This document shows, in pieces, positions 13,002-19,436 of a stretch of DNA of 19,436 nt. Where the stretch lies: the NCBI GenBank assembly GCA_045655805.1, contig JAZOPZ010000012.1:1-19436 (forward strand). Reading direction: 5' to 3'. Under the pieces are notes generated by a model, which was not told the DNA's origin, did no database searches, and worked only from the letters and a program-made list of their open reading frames with translations. The translations under genes and the position numbers were made by a program. Source of the stretch: UBA11475 sp045655805 (GTDB taxonomy: Bacteria > Bacillota > Clostridia > Christensenellales > Borkfalkiaceae). Position 1 is the stretch's first letter. Each line of letters opens with the position of its first letter.

Positions 13002-15065
13002 ATGTTTAAAAAGGCTGTTGCTGTTTGGGCTGACGGTAGAGAAAAAGAAAGGAATTTACACTTAATATTTACAGGTAAGACGGCGTCTCTTGACGGGGCT
13101 ATTATTAGACTGACGGCGTCGGTTTTTTATAAACTTTTCGTTAATGGAAAGTTCGTTTCGTTTGGCCCTGCGCGTACGGCAAAAGGGTACGCTAGGGTTG
13201 ATGAGATTGATATTTCTAGTTTTGCCGTGCAAGGTGAAAACGAGGTTAGAATTGAAGTTGCTGGGTATTACTGTAAATGTTTATCGACAGAACTTTACCA
13301 CTCTTTTTTAACGGCTGAAGTGCTAGTGGACGGCGAACCGATTTTATATACTGGTAAAGACTTTACGGCTAGAGAAAACGGCGAAAGAGCGCAAAAAGTT
13401 GAAAGATATAGTTTTCAAAGACATTTTGGAGAAGTTATTTTTGCAAATAGAAAAGGCGATAGCGTTTTGGTTTCACCCGTAAAAAGTCCTATTTATATTG
13501 AGCGTAGAGTTCCTTATCCTAATTATCCGTTGATTTTAGCCGACGGCATTAGTAAGTACGGCAGTTTTGCTTTCGACGAGAATTTACCTTATAAAGAAAA
13601 GAAATATTCAGAACCGATTACTATAGGTTGGGGACGCTATGAAGATAGCGAAATAGAGAGTTTTCCGTTTAGGTGGGCGCAACGCCAAGCCCTTAATAAC
13701 ATTGGCGAAAATTTAGGTTTTTCACAAAAAACTTTCGAACAAGGTGAATACGCCGTTATTGATTTTAAGCGAATTGAAGTCGGCTTTTTTAAGTGGGATT
13801 TTGAACTTGAAAATGCTGATATCGTTATAGGCTTTACCGAAATGCCGACGGAAAATAACTTTGAATTTCAAAACGCTAATATGCATAACGTTATTGAAAT
13901 TTTTGGCAACGGCAAAACTGATGGTGAAAGTTTTGAGCCGTATTCTTCAAGAGTGGTATGCTTATTCGTTAAAAGTGGTAAGTTAAAAATCAACGCATTT
14001 GGCGTGCGTGGGTTTGAGCGTGGAAATACAGGGCTTGTTCAAAGAAAATTTAAAAACAAAGAACTTGAAAAAATTTACACGGCAGGGGTTAGAACTTTTA
14101 ATCACAACGCCGTTGATATTTATACCGATTGTCCGTCTCGTGAACGCGCAGGGTGGCTTTGCGATAGTTATTTTACTGCAAAAGCAGAGAGTTTTTTGTA
14201 CGGTGAAAATCCTGTTGAAGACGCGTTTTTAGAGAACTTCGTACTGTATAATAACGAGGGGGATTACCCTAAAGGTGTGTTGCCGATGTGTTTTCCTGCC
14301 GACGCGCAGGAAGATAAAAAGTTTATTCCACAATGGTGTATGTGGTATATTCTAGAGATCGGTGATTATTTATTTAATCGTAAACCTGCTTTTGATAAAG
14401 AGTTTTTCAAAAAGACGGTTTTTGAGTTTGTTGAATTTTTAAGTCAGTACGAAAATGAGGACGGTATGCTCGAAAAATTGCCAAGTTGGAATTTTATCGA
14501 GTGGTCTACTGCTAATCAATGGACGCAAGACGTTAACTATCCAACCAACTTTTTATACGCTGAAGTTTTAGATACGGTTTATAAAATTTATGGTACTCAC
14601 GGGTTTGACAAAAGGGCGGAAAAGTTGCGTCAAATTACAGTAGAAAAATCTTTTGACGGTAAGTACTTCGTTGACCACGCTGTTAGGGATAAAAACGGTG
14701 TGTTAGTAAATAAAACGGATACTTCAGAGGCTGGGCAATATTACGCAATGCTCTTTGGTGGTATAAATATTTTCGACCCAAAATACGCTTATATTTTGCA
14801 AGGTATTTGCACTCAATATGAAGTTAATGATAGAGAGTTTGTTCCGGTTAATGCGTTTATCGGTTTTTACTTAAAGCAGGCGTCGTTATTAAAATATGAA
14901 GAACTTTATACGCCACTTAAAAACGCCGTTCTAGACTTTTTTGCGCCGATGATTGCCACGACTGAAACTTTTTGGGAATACAAGCAAAATTACGGCAGTC
15001 GTGACCACGGATTTGCGTCCTATGCGACTATTCCGTTAACAGTTATAGACGGAATTGACGGCTAA
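13002..15065 (+). CDS. Alpha-L-rhamnosidase-like glycoside hydrolase
   Basis: A 687-residue six-hairpin glycosidase of the GH78/bacterial rhamnosidase type, which would release terminal L-rhamnose from plant glycosides or polysaccharides. The first 330 residues are beta-rich (jelly-roll domains), followed by an (alpha/alpha)6 barrel. The clearest signature is DIYTDCPSRERAGWLCD (372-388), the family's D-x-P-x-R-x-E/R-x-GW-x-(G)D segment that opens the catalytic site. Cysteine stands where most members have glycine before the last aspartate. Later WNFIEWS and NYPTNFLYAEVL line the barrel. There is no signal peptide, so it acts inside the cell on imported substrate. The ATG at 13002 has only a weak GAGAG site. 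Its exact sugar specificity, and even its GH number, cannot be fixed by eye. Confidence 0.75.
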   Translation: MFKKAVAVWADGREKERNLHLIFTGKTASLDGAIIRLTASVFYKLFVNGKFVSFGPARTAKGYARVDEIDISSFAVQGENEVRIEVAGYYCKCLSTELYHSFLTAEVLVDGEPILYTGKDFTARENGERAQKVERYSFQRHFGEVIFANRKGDSVLVSPVKSPIYIERRVPYPNYPLILADGISKYGSFAFDENLPYKEKKYSEPITIGWGRYEDSEIESFPFRWAQRQALNNIGENLGFSQKTFEQGEYAVIDFKRIEVGFFKWDFELENADIVIGFTEMPTENNFEFQNANMHNVIEIFGNGKTDGESFEPYSSRVVCLFVKSGKLKINAFGVRGFERGNTGLVQRKFKNKELEKIYTAGVRTFNHNAVDIYTDCPSRERAGWLCDSYFTAKAESFLYGENPVEDAFLENFVLYNNEGDYPKGVLPMCFPADAQEDKKFIPQWCMWYILEIGDYLFNRKPAFDKEFFKKTVFEFVEFLSQYENEDGMLEKLPSWNFIEWSTANQWTQDVNYPTNFLYAEVLDTVYKIYGTHGFDKRAEKLRQITVEKSFDGKYFVDHAVRDKNGVLVNKTDTSEAGQYYAMLFGGINIFDPKYAYILQGICTQYEVNDREFVPVNAFIGFYLKQASLLKYEELYTPLKNAVLDFFAPMIATTETFWEYKQNYGSRDHGFASYATIPLTVIDGIDG

Positions 15066-15097
15066 CGGTATCGTGAAATTTGACCGTTTTTAAGTTT
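15064..15097 (+). terminator. Weak hairpin at the rhamnosidase stop codon
   Basis: AACGGT (15064-15069) can pair with ACCGTT (15083-15088), followed by TTTAAG. The left arm, AACGGTATCGT, is the reverse complement of the gene-end 12-mer found at 1896 and 11007. A much stronger terminator follows at 15106. Confidence 0.35.
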
Positions 15098-15105
15098 GGT
15101 AAGAT

Positions 15106-15133
15106 AAAAAAGCACCCGATTGGGTGCTTTTTT
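15106..15133. terminator. Strong bidirectional terminator between the two glycosidases
   Basis: AAAAAAGCACCC (15106-15117) and GGGTGCTTTTTT (15122-15133) form a perfect 12-bp stem around GATT. It serves the two convergent genes on either side. Confidence 0.93.
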
Positions 15134-15169
15134 GTAGTATAATTATTTGATATTAATAGTTACCGTTTG

Positions 15170-17317
15170 TTATTTAAGGGTTAAAAGGGCGAAGTCTTTT
15201 ACGGTACTATCAAGACCGATAAATATTTCAAATTCGCCGTTTTCAGCCTCAAACTTATTATTTGCCGAGAAGAAAGTTAAAGTTTGTTCGTCAATAGTGA
15301 AAGTAACTTTTTGTTCTTCACCTGCTTTTAAGAATACCTTTTTAAAGCCTTTAAGTTCTTTTACAGGGCGAGCGAGTGACGCAACTTTATCGTGTATGTA
15401 GAGTTGGACTGTTATCGTGCCGTCTACCGTGCCGATATTTTTAACGGTAGCAGAGGCTGAAACTTGTTTATCTCGCGTGATTTCGTTTGAAGAAAGTTCG
15501 CAAGCGCTTATGCTATAATCGGTATAAGATAAGCCGTAGCCGAACGGGAACAAAGGGGAGTTTTTACAGTCGATATAGCGTGTGTTAAAAGCGTTGTCAG
15601 GACTATCGATTTTGTTAGGTCTACCCGTATTATAAGCGTTGTAGTAGATTGGGCATTGACCGACTGCTCTAGGGAAAGTCATAGGGAGTTTGCCTTCGAA
15701 ATTTACTTTGCCAAAGATAAGATTTGCGATTGCGTTACCACCTTCCGTGCCTGGTTGCCAAATAGTGAAAATACAAGGAACTTCTTCAATAATATCGGAA
15801 AGAACCATTGGTCTACCATTAAAAAGCACGCTTGCAGTATTTGGATTTGCTTTAACGACTTGTTTGACAAGTTCAACTTGCGCAGGCGAAAGGTTTATAT
15901 CTGCCTTTGATTTGCTTTCACCACTTTCGTCACTTGGTTCGCCTATACAAAGAATAACTGCGTCTGCTTTTTTAGCAACTTTTACGGCTTGCTTGATTAA
16001 TTTAAAGTCAGGTAATTCCTTTTTATAACCATTGGCGCCTTTTGCGTAGGTGATAGCACCTTGATATAGTTTTTGTACGCCGTCGTAAACGAAAACCCCG
16101 TCTTCTTCTTTGCCGTAGGCTGCCCAATTGCCGAGTATAACTGATTTTGCGTGTGGGCCGATTATTGCTATTTTCTTTAAGTCAGTACTAAATGGAAGTA
16201 TTCCGTCGTTTTTAAGTAATACAGCCGATTTTTCAGCCGCTATACGGGCGAGAGTGCGATGTTCTTCGCAGAGAATAAACTTCTTTTCTTCATCTTCGGA
16301 CGCACTTCTCATAGGATTGTCAAAAAGGCCTAATTTGTCTTTAAGTTCTAAAATACGCAAGGTACATTCGTCAATCAATTTTTCATCAATCACGCCGTTT
16401 TTAACGAGTTCTTCACCGTGGTTTATGTAGCAAGCGGACATCATTTCAATATCACAACCTGCTTTTAATGATTTTTCAGCACAGTCTTTATCGTCGGACG
16501 CATAGCCGTGGTTGATTTGTTCTTTAATAGCGTTATAGTCGGTGATAACTACGCCTTTATAACCCCATTCATTACGCAAAATATCTTTCATAAGCCTAAC
16601 GTTGCCAGAAGACGGTACGCCGTTTATAAGGTTAAAAGAAGTCATTAACATATCAACGCCAGCGTCGATTGCTGCTTTATATGCAGGCAAGTAGTAATCC
16701 CTAAAGGTGCGCTCACTAATATCTACGGTGTTATAGTCTCTGCCAGCCTCTGCGCCACCGTAACAAGCAAAGTGTTTTACGCAAGCGCAAATATTGTATT
16801 TACCGTAGTCGCCTTGATACCCTTTAACTTGCGCCTTGGACATAAGGCAGTTAAGGTAAGGGTCTTCGCCAGTAGTTTCCATAACGCGCCCCCAACGAGC
16901 GTCTCTTGCTAGGTCAACCATTGGATTAAAGGTTACGTGTAAGCCTGAAACTGCCGATTCTTTTGCTGACATAAACGCGCATTGCTCTAAAAGTTCAGGG
17001 TCAAAAGTTGCGCCCATACCAAGTGGGATAGGGTATATGGTGCTGTGACCGTGGATTATATCAGCCATAAAAAGCATAGGTATTTTATTTGGGTCTTCTG
17101 CTAAATGCTTGTTTTGAATTTCAGCAAGAGCCTTTGTGCCTTGTGTGCCTAATATAGAGCCAACGGTTGAAACGTCTTTTTGATTTAGGTTATAGCCTAA
17201 CGCTGGACCGGTGATTAAACCGTCTTTGCCCGGCATTACGATTGGCGCTGTGTATTGCGACATTTGCGCTAATTTTTCACGTAAAGTCATTTTGCTTAAA
17301 AGTTTTTTTACGTCCAT
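15170..17317 (-). CDS. Glycoside hydrolase family 3 (beta-glucosidase-like)
   Basis: A 715-residue GH3 enzyme with the classical three parts: an N-terminal TIM barrel (about 1-300), a second alpha/beta domain (about 375-590) and a C-terminal fibronectin-III-like domain (about 635-715). The nucleophile should be D260 in GVVITDYNA, and KHFACYG (181-187) and RDARWGRVMETTGEDPY (138-154) line the subsite -1 pocket. No signal peptide is present, so it is cytoplasmic. The start is taken at 17317 (MDVKKLLSKMTLREKL) because a promoter covers the upstream ATGs: an ATG at 17398 would lie before the -35 box, and the one at 17347 falls in the -10 box. A weak AGGT site precedes it. With the rhamnosidase it could degrade rhamnosyl-glucosides such as flavonoid rutinosides or neohesperidosides (inference). 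Confidence 0.92.
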   Translation of the reverse strand: MDVKKLLSKMTLREKLAQMSQYTAPIVMPGKDGLITGPALGYNLNQKDVSTVGSILGTQGTKALAEIQNKHLAEDPNKIPMLFMADIIHGHSTIYPIPLGMGATFDPELLEQCAFMSAKESAVSGLHVTFNPMVDLARDARWGRVMETTGEDPYLNCLMSKAQVKGYQGDYGKYNICACVKHFACYGGAEAGRDYNTVDISERTFRDYYLPAYKAAIDAGVDMLMTSFNLINGVPSSGNVRLMKDILRNEWGYKGVVITDYNAIKEQINHGYASDDKDCAEKSLKAGCDIEMMSACYINHGEELVKNGVIDEKLIDECTLRILELKDKLGLFDNPMRSASEDEEKKFILCEEHRTLARIAAEKSAVLLKNDGILPFSTDLKKIAIIGPHAKSVILGNWAAYGKEEDGVFVYDGVQKLYQGAITYAKGANGYKKELPDFKLIKQAVKVAKKADAVILCIGEPSDESGESKSKADINLSPAQVELVKQVVKANPNTASVLFNGRPMVLSDIIEEVPCIFTIWQPGTEGGNAIANLIFGKVNFEGKLPMTFPRAVGQCPIYYNAYNTGRPNKIDSPDNAFNTRYIDCKNSPLFPFGYGLSYTDYSISACELSSNEITRDKQVSASATVKNIGTVDGTITVQLYIHDKVASLARPVKELKGFKKVFLKAGEEQKVTFTIDEQTLTFFSANNKFEAENGEFEIFIGLDSTVKDFALLTLK

Positions 17318-17342
17318 AAATTTACCTATAAAATTTTTTATA

Positions 17343-17371
17343 ATCATAACATAGTAATATTGGCTATTCAA
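17343..17371 (-). promoter_or_regulatory. Promoter of the GH3 gene
   Basis: On the minus strand, TTGAAT (17371-17366), a 17-bp spacer and TATGAT (17348-17343) give a start near 17336 and a leader of about 19 nt. Confidence 0.7.
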
Positions 17372-17416
17372 GAGCAAAAACAAAAAAGAGTATAACAAAA
17401 GATAGATTTTTGTAAA

Positions 17417-17447
17417 TTAAAAAAGTATACAATAGCACACTTTTTAA
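17417..17447. terminator. Terminator of the alkaline phosphatase gene
   Basis: Read on the minus strand, AAAAAGTGTG and TATACTTTTTT form a stem rich in A-T and G-T pairs around CTATTG, 12 nt after the phosphatase stop. A runs on both sides make it usable in both directions, though the stem is weak in GC. Confidence 0.6.
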
Positions 17448-17458
17448 TTCTTGGTTTT

Positions 17459-18538
17459 TTAGTTTAAGCCCAGCGCCGATTTACAAATGGTAAAAATTTC
17501 AGTATTTTCAATGGCGTTGTCGGTTGAAAAATATTCAAAATTTTTGATGTAAATCGGTACGTTTGCACTAGAGTGTCCAGTACTTGAGTAAAGCAAATTT
17601 TGTATTGAACTTTTGTCTTGGGCAAGGGCTAGAGCGCCTGTTTCGTGGTCGGCTGTAATGATGACCGTGGTGTTTGTGTTTGCATCAGCGTAAGCATAGC
17701 CGATTGAAATTGCGTCGAAGAAAGAACGGGTTTCAGCCAAAGCGTTAACGATATCGTTGCTGTGGCTAAATTTGTCTATATAAGCGCCTTCGACCATCAA
17801 AAAGAAACCGTTGTCATTTTCTAAAAACTCAACTGCAAAAGAAACCAAGTCGTCAAGTTGAATATGTCCATTTGCGCCGGCACCGTATTTAGAGTACATT
17901 TTCGGTAAAGTTGCAAGAAGTTTATCTGCGTTTTGGGCGGAAAGCATTTCGTCATAAGAACTTGCTAGTTGGTAGCCTTTTGCTGTGAAGATATCTGCGT
18001 TAGTGGTGCAATAATTGTCGTCAGCGTCGGTTTTACCTATAAATAAGTCAACGTTTGAAGTCGATTGTGAGTTAATAATTATATCGGTTTCGGTGCGTTC
18101 GTTTGCGTGCGCAGAAAAGCCCGCTGGAGTTGCGCCGTAAAGATTGTCGGTAGTAACGATGCCTACCTTTTTACCTGCTTTTTTGGCGAGTTCAGATATG
18201 CTAGTGATGTTTTTGCCCATATGTGTTTTTGCAACGTAACTATTGTAAACTTTTTGCCCCGTTGAAAGTGCAGTCGCTCCCGCTGCGCTGTCCGTCGTGC
18301 CCGAAAGAGAATTTGTCATCGAATAATATTTTTTATCTGCAATAAATGCGGGATTGTCGAGTTCAAAATAGGTTATCGCGTTTAGTACGTGATTTTCACC
18401 CATACCGTCACCGATAAATAAAATGACGTTTTTATTTTCCTCTTGCGGTGCTTTATCGCAAGCGTCACAACCTGTGTTGATTATTATGGTAGAAAGTAGT
18501 GTTAAGACTGCTAAAATTATTGATAAAAATTTTTTCAT
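17459..18538 (-). CDS. Alkaline phosphatase, probably a lipoprotein
   Basis: A secreted metal-dependent phosphomonoesterase. The 359 residues carry the family's active site: GDGMG with metal ligand D44, the nucleophile S84 in TTDSAAGATA, H144, E250, D255 and H259, ADHETGA (D297, H298) and GHSSANVPIY (H322). The N-terminus MKKFLSIILAVLTLLSTIIINTGC is a signal sequence with a possible lipid-anchoring cysteine at 24, though the lipobox INTGC lacks the usual hydrophobic residue at -3. C27 is close by. The start is the ATG at 18538, since AGGTGA (18549-18544) lies 5 nt before it. A GTG at 18547 would sit inside that ribosome site. It is shorter than E. coli PhoA (471 residues). No Pho box was recognised, so phosphate control is not evident. 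Confidence 0.92.
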   Translation of the reverse strand: MKKFLSIILAVLTLLSTIIINTGCDACDKAPQEENKNVILFIGDGMGENHVLNAITYFELDNPAFIADKKYYSMTNSLSGTTDSAAGATALSTGQKVYNSYVAKTHMGKNITSISELAKKAGKKVGIVTTDNLYGATPAGFSAHANERTETDIIINSQSTSNVDLFIGKTDADDNYCTTNADIFTAKGYQLASSYDEMLSAQNADKLLATLPKMYSKYGAGANGHIQLDDLVSFAVEFLENDNGFFLMVEGAYIDKFSHSNDIVNALAETRSFFDAISIGYAYADANTNTTVIITADHETGALALAQDKSSIQNLLYSSTGHSSANVPIYIKNFEYFSTDNAIENTEIFTICKSALGLN

Positions 18539-18555
18539 AATATTCACCTAGGTAG

Positions 18556-18584
18556 ATATTATCATATTTTTTTATTTTTTTCAA
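18556..18584 (-). promoter_or_regulatory. Promoter of the alkaline phosphatase gene
   Basis: On the minus strand, TTGAAA (18584-18579), a 17-bp spacer of almost pure A/T and TAATAT (18561-18556). The start near 18549 would put the Shine-Dalgarno at the very 5' end of the mRNA. The palindrome AACAAG-TT-CTTGTT (18583-18596) touches the -35 box and may be an operator. Confidence 0.55.
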
Positions 18585-18614
18585 CAAGTTCTTGTTTTTA
18601 TGCCTTAAAAACGC

Positions 18615-18643
18615 TTGCAAAATTAAAAAAAATAATGTATGAT
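18615..18643 (+). promoter_or_regulatory. Promoter of the tRNA-Ser transcript
   Basis: TTGCAA (18615-18620), a 17-bp spacer and TATGAT (18638-18643) predict a start near 18650. This leaves about 210 nt of leader before the tRNA, very long for a bacterial tRNA gene. GTTG-AAAAG-CAAC forms a small stem at the leader's beginning. Confidence 0.65.
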
Positions 18644-18675
18644 ATTACTGCTGTTGAAAAGCAACTAGTTATTTG

Positions 18676-18759
18676 GGGGTCATAAAAGTGGCAACGCCAC
18701 GCTGACCACGAGATAACTTAACAATAAAAACAATTAAATAAAAAGATGGAGAGTTATCG
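18676..18759 (+). repeat. tRNA-Ser leader repeat, copy 1, ending in a truncated tRNA
   Basis: An 84-nt block from GGGGTCATAAAAG to GGAGAGTTATCG, repeated 111 nt downstream with one difference (A at 18724, G at 18835). Its last 12 nt are the exact 5' end of the tRNA-Ser, after which the tRNA sequence is lost. It contains the hairpin GTGGC-AAC-GCCAC and the segments TGACCAC and GATAACTT described for copy 2. Confidence 0.97.
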
Positions 18760-18786
18760 TCGTTTACGTCCTAGCGCAAGCTAGCA
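18748..18786 (+). pseudogene. Remnant 5' end of a second tRNA-Ser
   Basis: GGAGAGTTATCG (18748-18759) equals nucleotides 1-12 of the intact tRNA at 18859, then the sequence departs. The following 27 nt hold the hairpin CTAGC-GCAA-GCTAG (18771-18784). CGTTT, GCAAGC and a G-run occur in the same order as in the intact tRNA's variable arm, which hints at a decayed tRNA lacking the D and anticodon arms. It cannot fold as a tRNA. Confidence 0.55.
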
Positions 18787-18870
18787 GGGGTCATAAAAGT
18801 GGCAACGCCACGCTGACCACGAGATAACTTAACAGTAAAAACAATTAAATAAAAAGATGGAGAGTTATCG
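18787..18870 (+). repeat. tRNA-Ser leader repeat, copy 2, running into the intact tRNA
   Basis: The second 84-nt copy. Its leader part can fold two ways. Locally, GGTCA (18789-18793) and GTGGC (18799-18803) pair with GCCAC (18807-18811) and TGACC (18814-18818). Alternatively, TGACCAC (18814-18820) and GATAACTT (18823-18830) pair with GTGGTCA (18873-18879) and GAGTTATC (18862-18869) in the tRNA. TGACC can join only one of these. Confidence 0.97.
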
Positions 18871-18947
18871 AAGTGGTCATAACGAGGCGGTCTTGAAAAC
18901 CGTTTGGGTGCAAGCCCACGGGGGTTCGAATCCCTCACTCTCCGCCA
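18859..18947 (+). tRNA. trnS: tRNA-Ser, anticodon UGA
   Basis: An 89-nt type II tRNA with encoded CCA. The acceptor stem is GGAGAGT with ACTCTCC (18937-18943), followed by discriminator G and CCA. The anticodon loop CTTGAAA reads UGA, for UCN serine codons. The long variable arm GGGTGCAAGCCC and the T-loop GGTTCGAATCC (near 18922-18934) fit serine. It appears to be transcribed from a promoter 200 nt upstream and ends at a terminator just downstream. The leader can pair with nucleotides 4-21 of this tRNA. Confidence 0.96.
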
Positions 18948-18950
18948 ACG

Positions 18951-18995
18951 AAACCTAAATTGATCTCCCAAAAGTTTAATTTAGGTTTTATTATT
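18951..18995 (+). terminator. Terminator of the tRNA-Ser transcript
   Basis: AAACCTAAATT (18951-18961) and AATTTAGGTTT (18978-18988) form a perfect 11-bp stem with a 16-nt loop, followed by TATTATTTTT. Confidence 0.85.
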
Positions 18996-19015
18996 TTTCA
19001 ATTTATAGGCGTGAT

Positions 19016-19436
19016 ATGGAAATATATTTTTTAATTGGTTTATGTTTTATTGCACTAAACATAATTTGCATAATTTTGACTTTTAAACTGCAACGAGAAG
19101 ATTTTTATTATGACTCAAATGTTGAAATAAAAGAATTCCCTTATGGATTTAAACTTTTAGGTATTATACTTTCTCTTTTGGTTTTTATATTTGGCTTTAT
19201 TATCGAATATTTATCATCTAATAGTTTGCCGTTCCTTTTAATTCCTATATTAATTGGATATCCTTTATATTACTATTTTATGTTTATTTGTAATACGACA
19301 AAGTTAGAAAATTTATATAAAAAAGAGTTTTTTGCATCCATATTTGCTCTAGTTTCATTATTCTATCTATTGTTTATTCCCTTAGCAAAAGATGTTTCAT
19401 TAAGTAATCAATTAGGTTTAATCATTTCAACTAATT
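19016..19436 (+). CDS. Membrane protein of unknown function, cut by the window end
   Basis: An open frame of 140 codons from the ATG at 19016 to the window edge without a stop. The protein starts MEIYFLIGLCFIALNIIC and shows four hydrophobic segments at about 2-22, 45-66, 70-91 and 106-124, with a short charged loop KLQREDFYYDSNVEIKEF after the first. I do not recognise a family. TATAGG before the ATG is a weak ribosome site. It is clearly richer in A and T than the neighbouring genes, with many TTA, ATA and TTT codons and few of the GCG, GGC and ACG codons common elsewhere in the window. Its place right after a tRNA gene may mean acquired DNA begins here. Confidence 0.7.
   Translation, partial: MEIYFLIGLCFIALNIICIILTFKLQREDFYYDSNVEIKEFPYGFKLLGIILSLLVFIFGFIIEYLSSNSLPFLLIPILIGYPLYYYFMFICNTTKLENLYKKEFFASIFALVSLFYLLFIPLAKDVSLSNQLGLIISTN

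Noticed and set aside
17318..17398. Hydrophobic N-terminal extension of the GH3 enzyme that could look like a signal anchor
   Set aside because: The promoter TTGAAT-17-TATGAT falls inside it and the GH3 homology begins at 17317.
18676..18870. CRISPR-like repeat-spacer array or T-box leader at the tandem repeat
   Set aside because: There are only two 84-nt units with one 27-nt spacer and no cas genes. No conserved T-box (AGGGTGGNACCGCG) was found, and the downstream gene is a tRNA, not a synthetase.
18771..18971. Minus-strand open frame of 66 codons over the tRNA-Ser
   Set aside because: It is the antisense of the tRNA and its leader repeat, a well-known source of spurious proteins, with no ribosome site.

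Overview
The window looks like chromosome from a strictly or mostly anaerobic, moderately low-GC Bacillota, most likely a gut Clostridia. The reasons are the anaerobic class III ribonucleotide reductase with NrdR-type boxes, a glycine riboswitch in front of a sodium:amino-acid symporter, strong Shine-Dalgarno sites, sigma-A-type promoters, an isc-type Fe-S operon with an Rrf2 regulator, and cytoplasmic plant-glycoside hydrolases. Taxonomy is inferred from gene content only.

Layout. (1) 180-3991, plus strand: a five-gene operon iscS-iscU-tcdA-iscR-cysK for Fe-S assembly, cyclic t6A tRNA modification and cysteine synthesis. It is preceded by a good promoter flanked by two copies of a 20-nt Rrf2/IscR-like operator, so the fourth gene probably feeds back on the operon. 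(2) 4031-4981, minus: a cytoplasmic glycerophosphodiester phosphodiesterase, convergent with cysK across a bidirectional terminator. (3) 4982-5485: a long intergenic region holding an overlapping divergent promoter pair, a candidate small RNA that ends in an intrinsic terminator, two palindromes and the NrdR-controlled promoter of nrdD. (4) 5486-8242, plus: nrdD-nrdG. (5) 8293-8874, minus: an HTH regulator with a four-helix membrane tail that seems to be read from a leaderless mRNA. (6) 9105-11008, plus: a GT8 glycosyltransferase and a ribokinase, each with its own promoter. (7) 11103-12860: a one-aptamer glycine riboswitch, terminator and AGCS symporter. (8) 13002-17317: an alpha-L-rhamnosidase-like enzyme and a GH3 beta-glucosidase, convergent and both without signal peptides, which suits stepwise trimming of imported rhamnosyl-glucosides. 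(9) 17459-18538, minus: a lipoprotein-like alkaline phosphatase. (10) 18615-18995: a tRNA-Ser(UGA) gene with an unusual leader. (11) 19016 to the window edge: an AT-rich membrane protein, cut off by the window.

The most unusual structure is the tRNA-Ser leader. An 84-nt block, which includes the first 12 nt of the tRNA, is duplicated in tandem at a 111-nt period. Each copy carries a segment complementary to the tRNA 5' half, and the same segment can instead close a local hairpin by pairing with a copy of the tRNA's own GGTCATAA. This has the form of an RNA switch, although a decayed tandem tRNA duplication would be the simpler explanation. Other points of interest are the twin IscR-like sites, the 32-bp-phased NrdR boxes, the candidate sRNA at about 5084-5290, and a 12-mer (AACGATACCGTT) that recurs at three gene ends.
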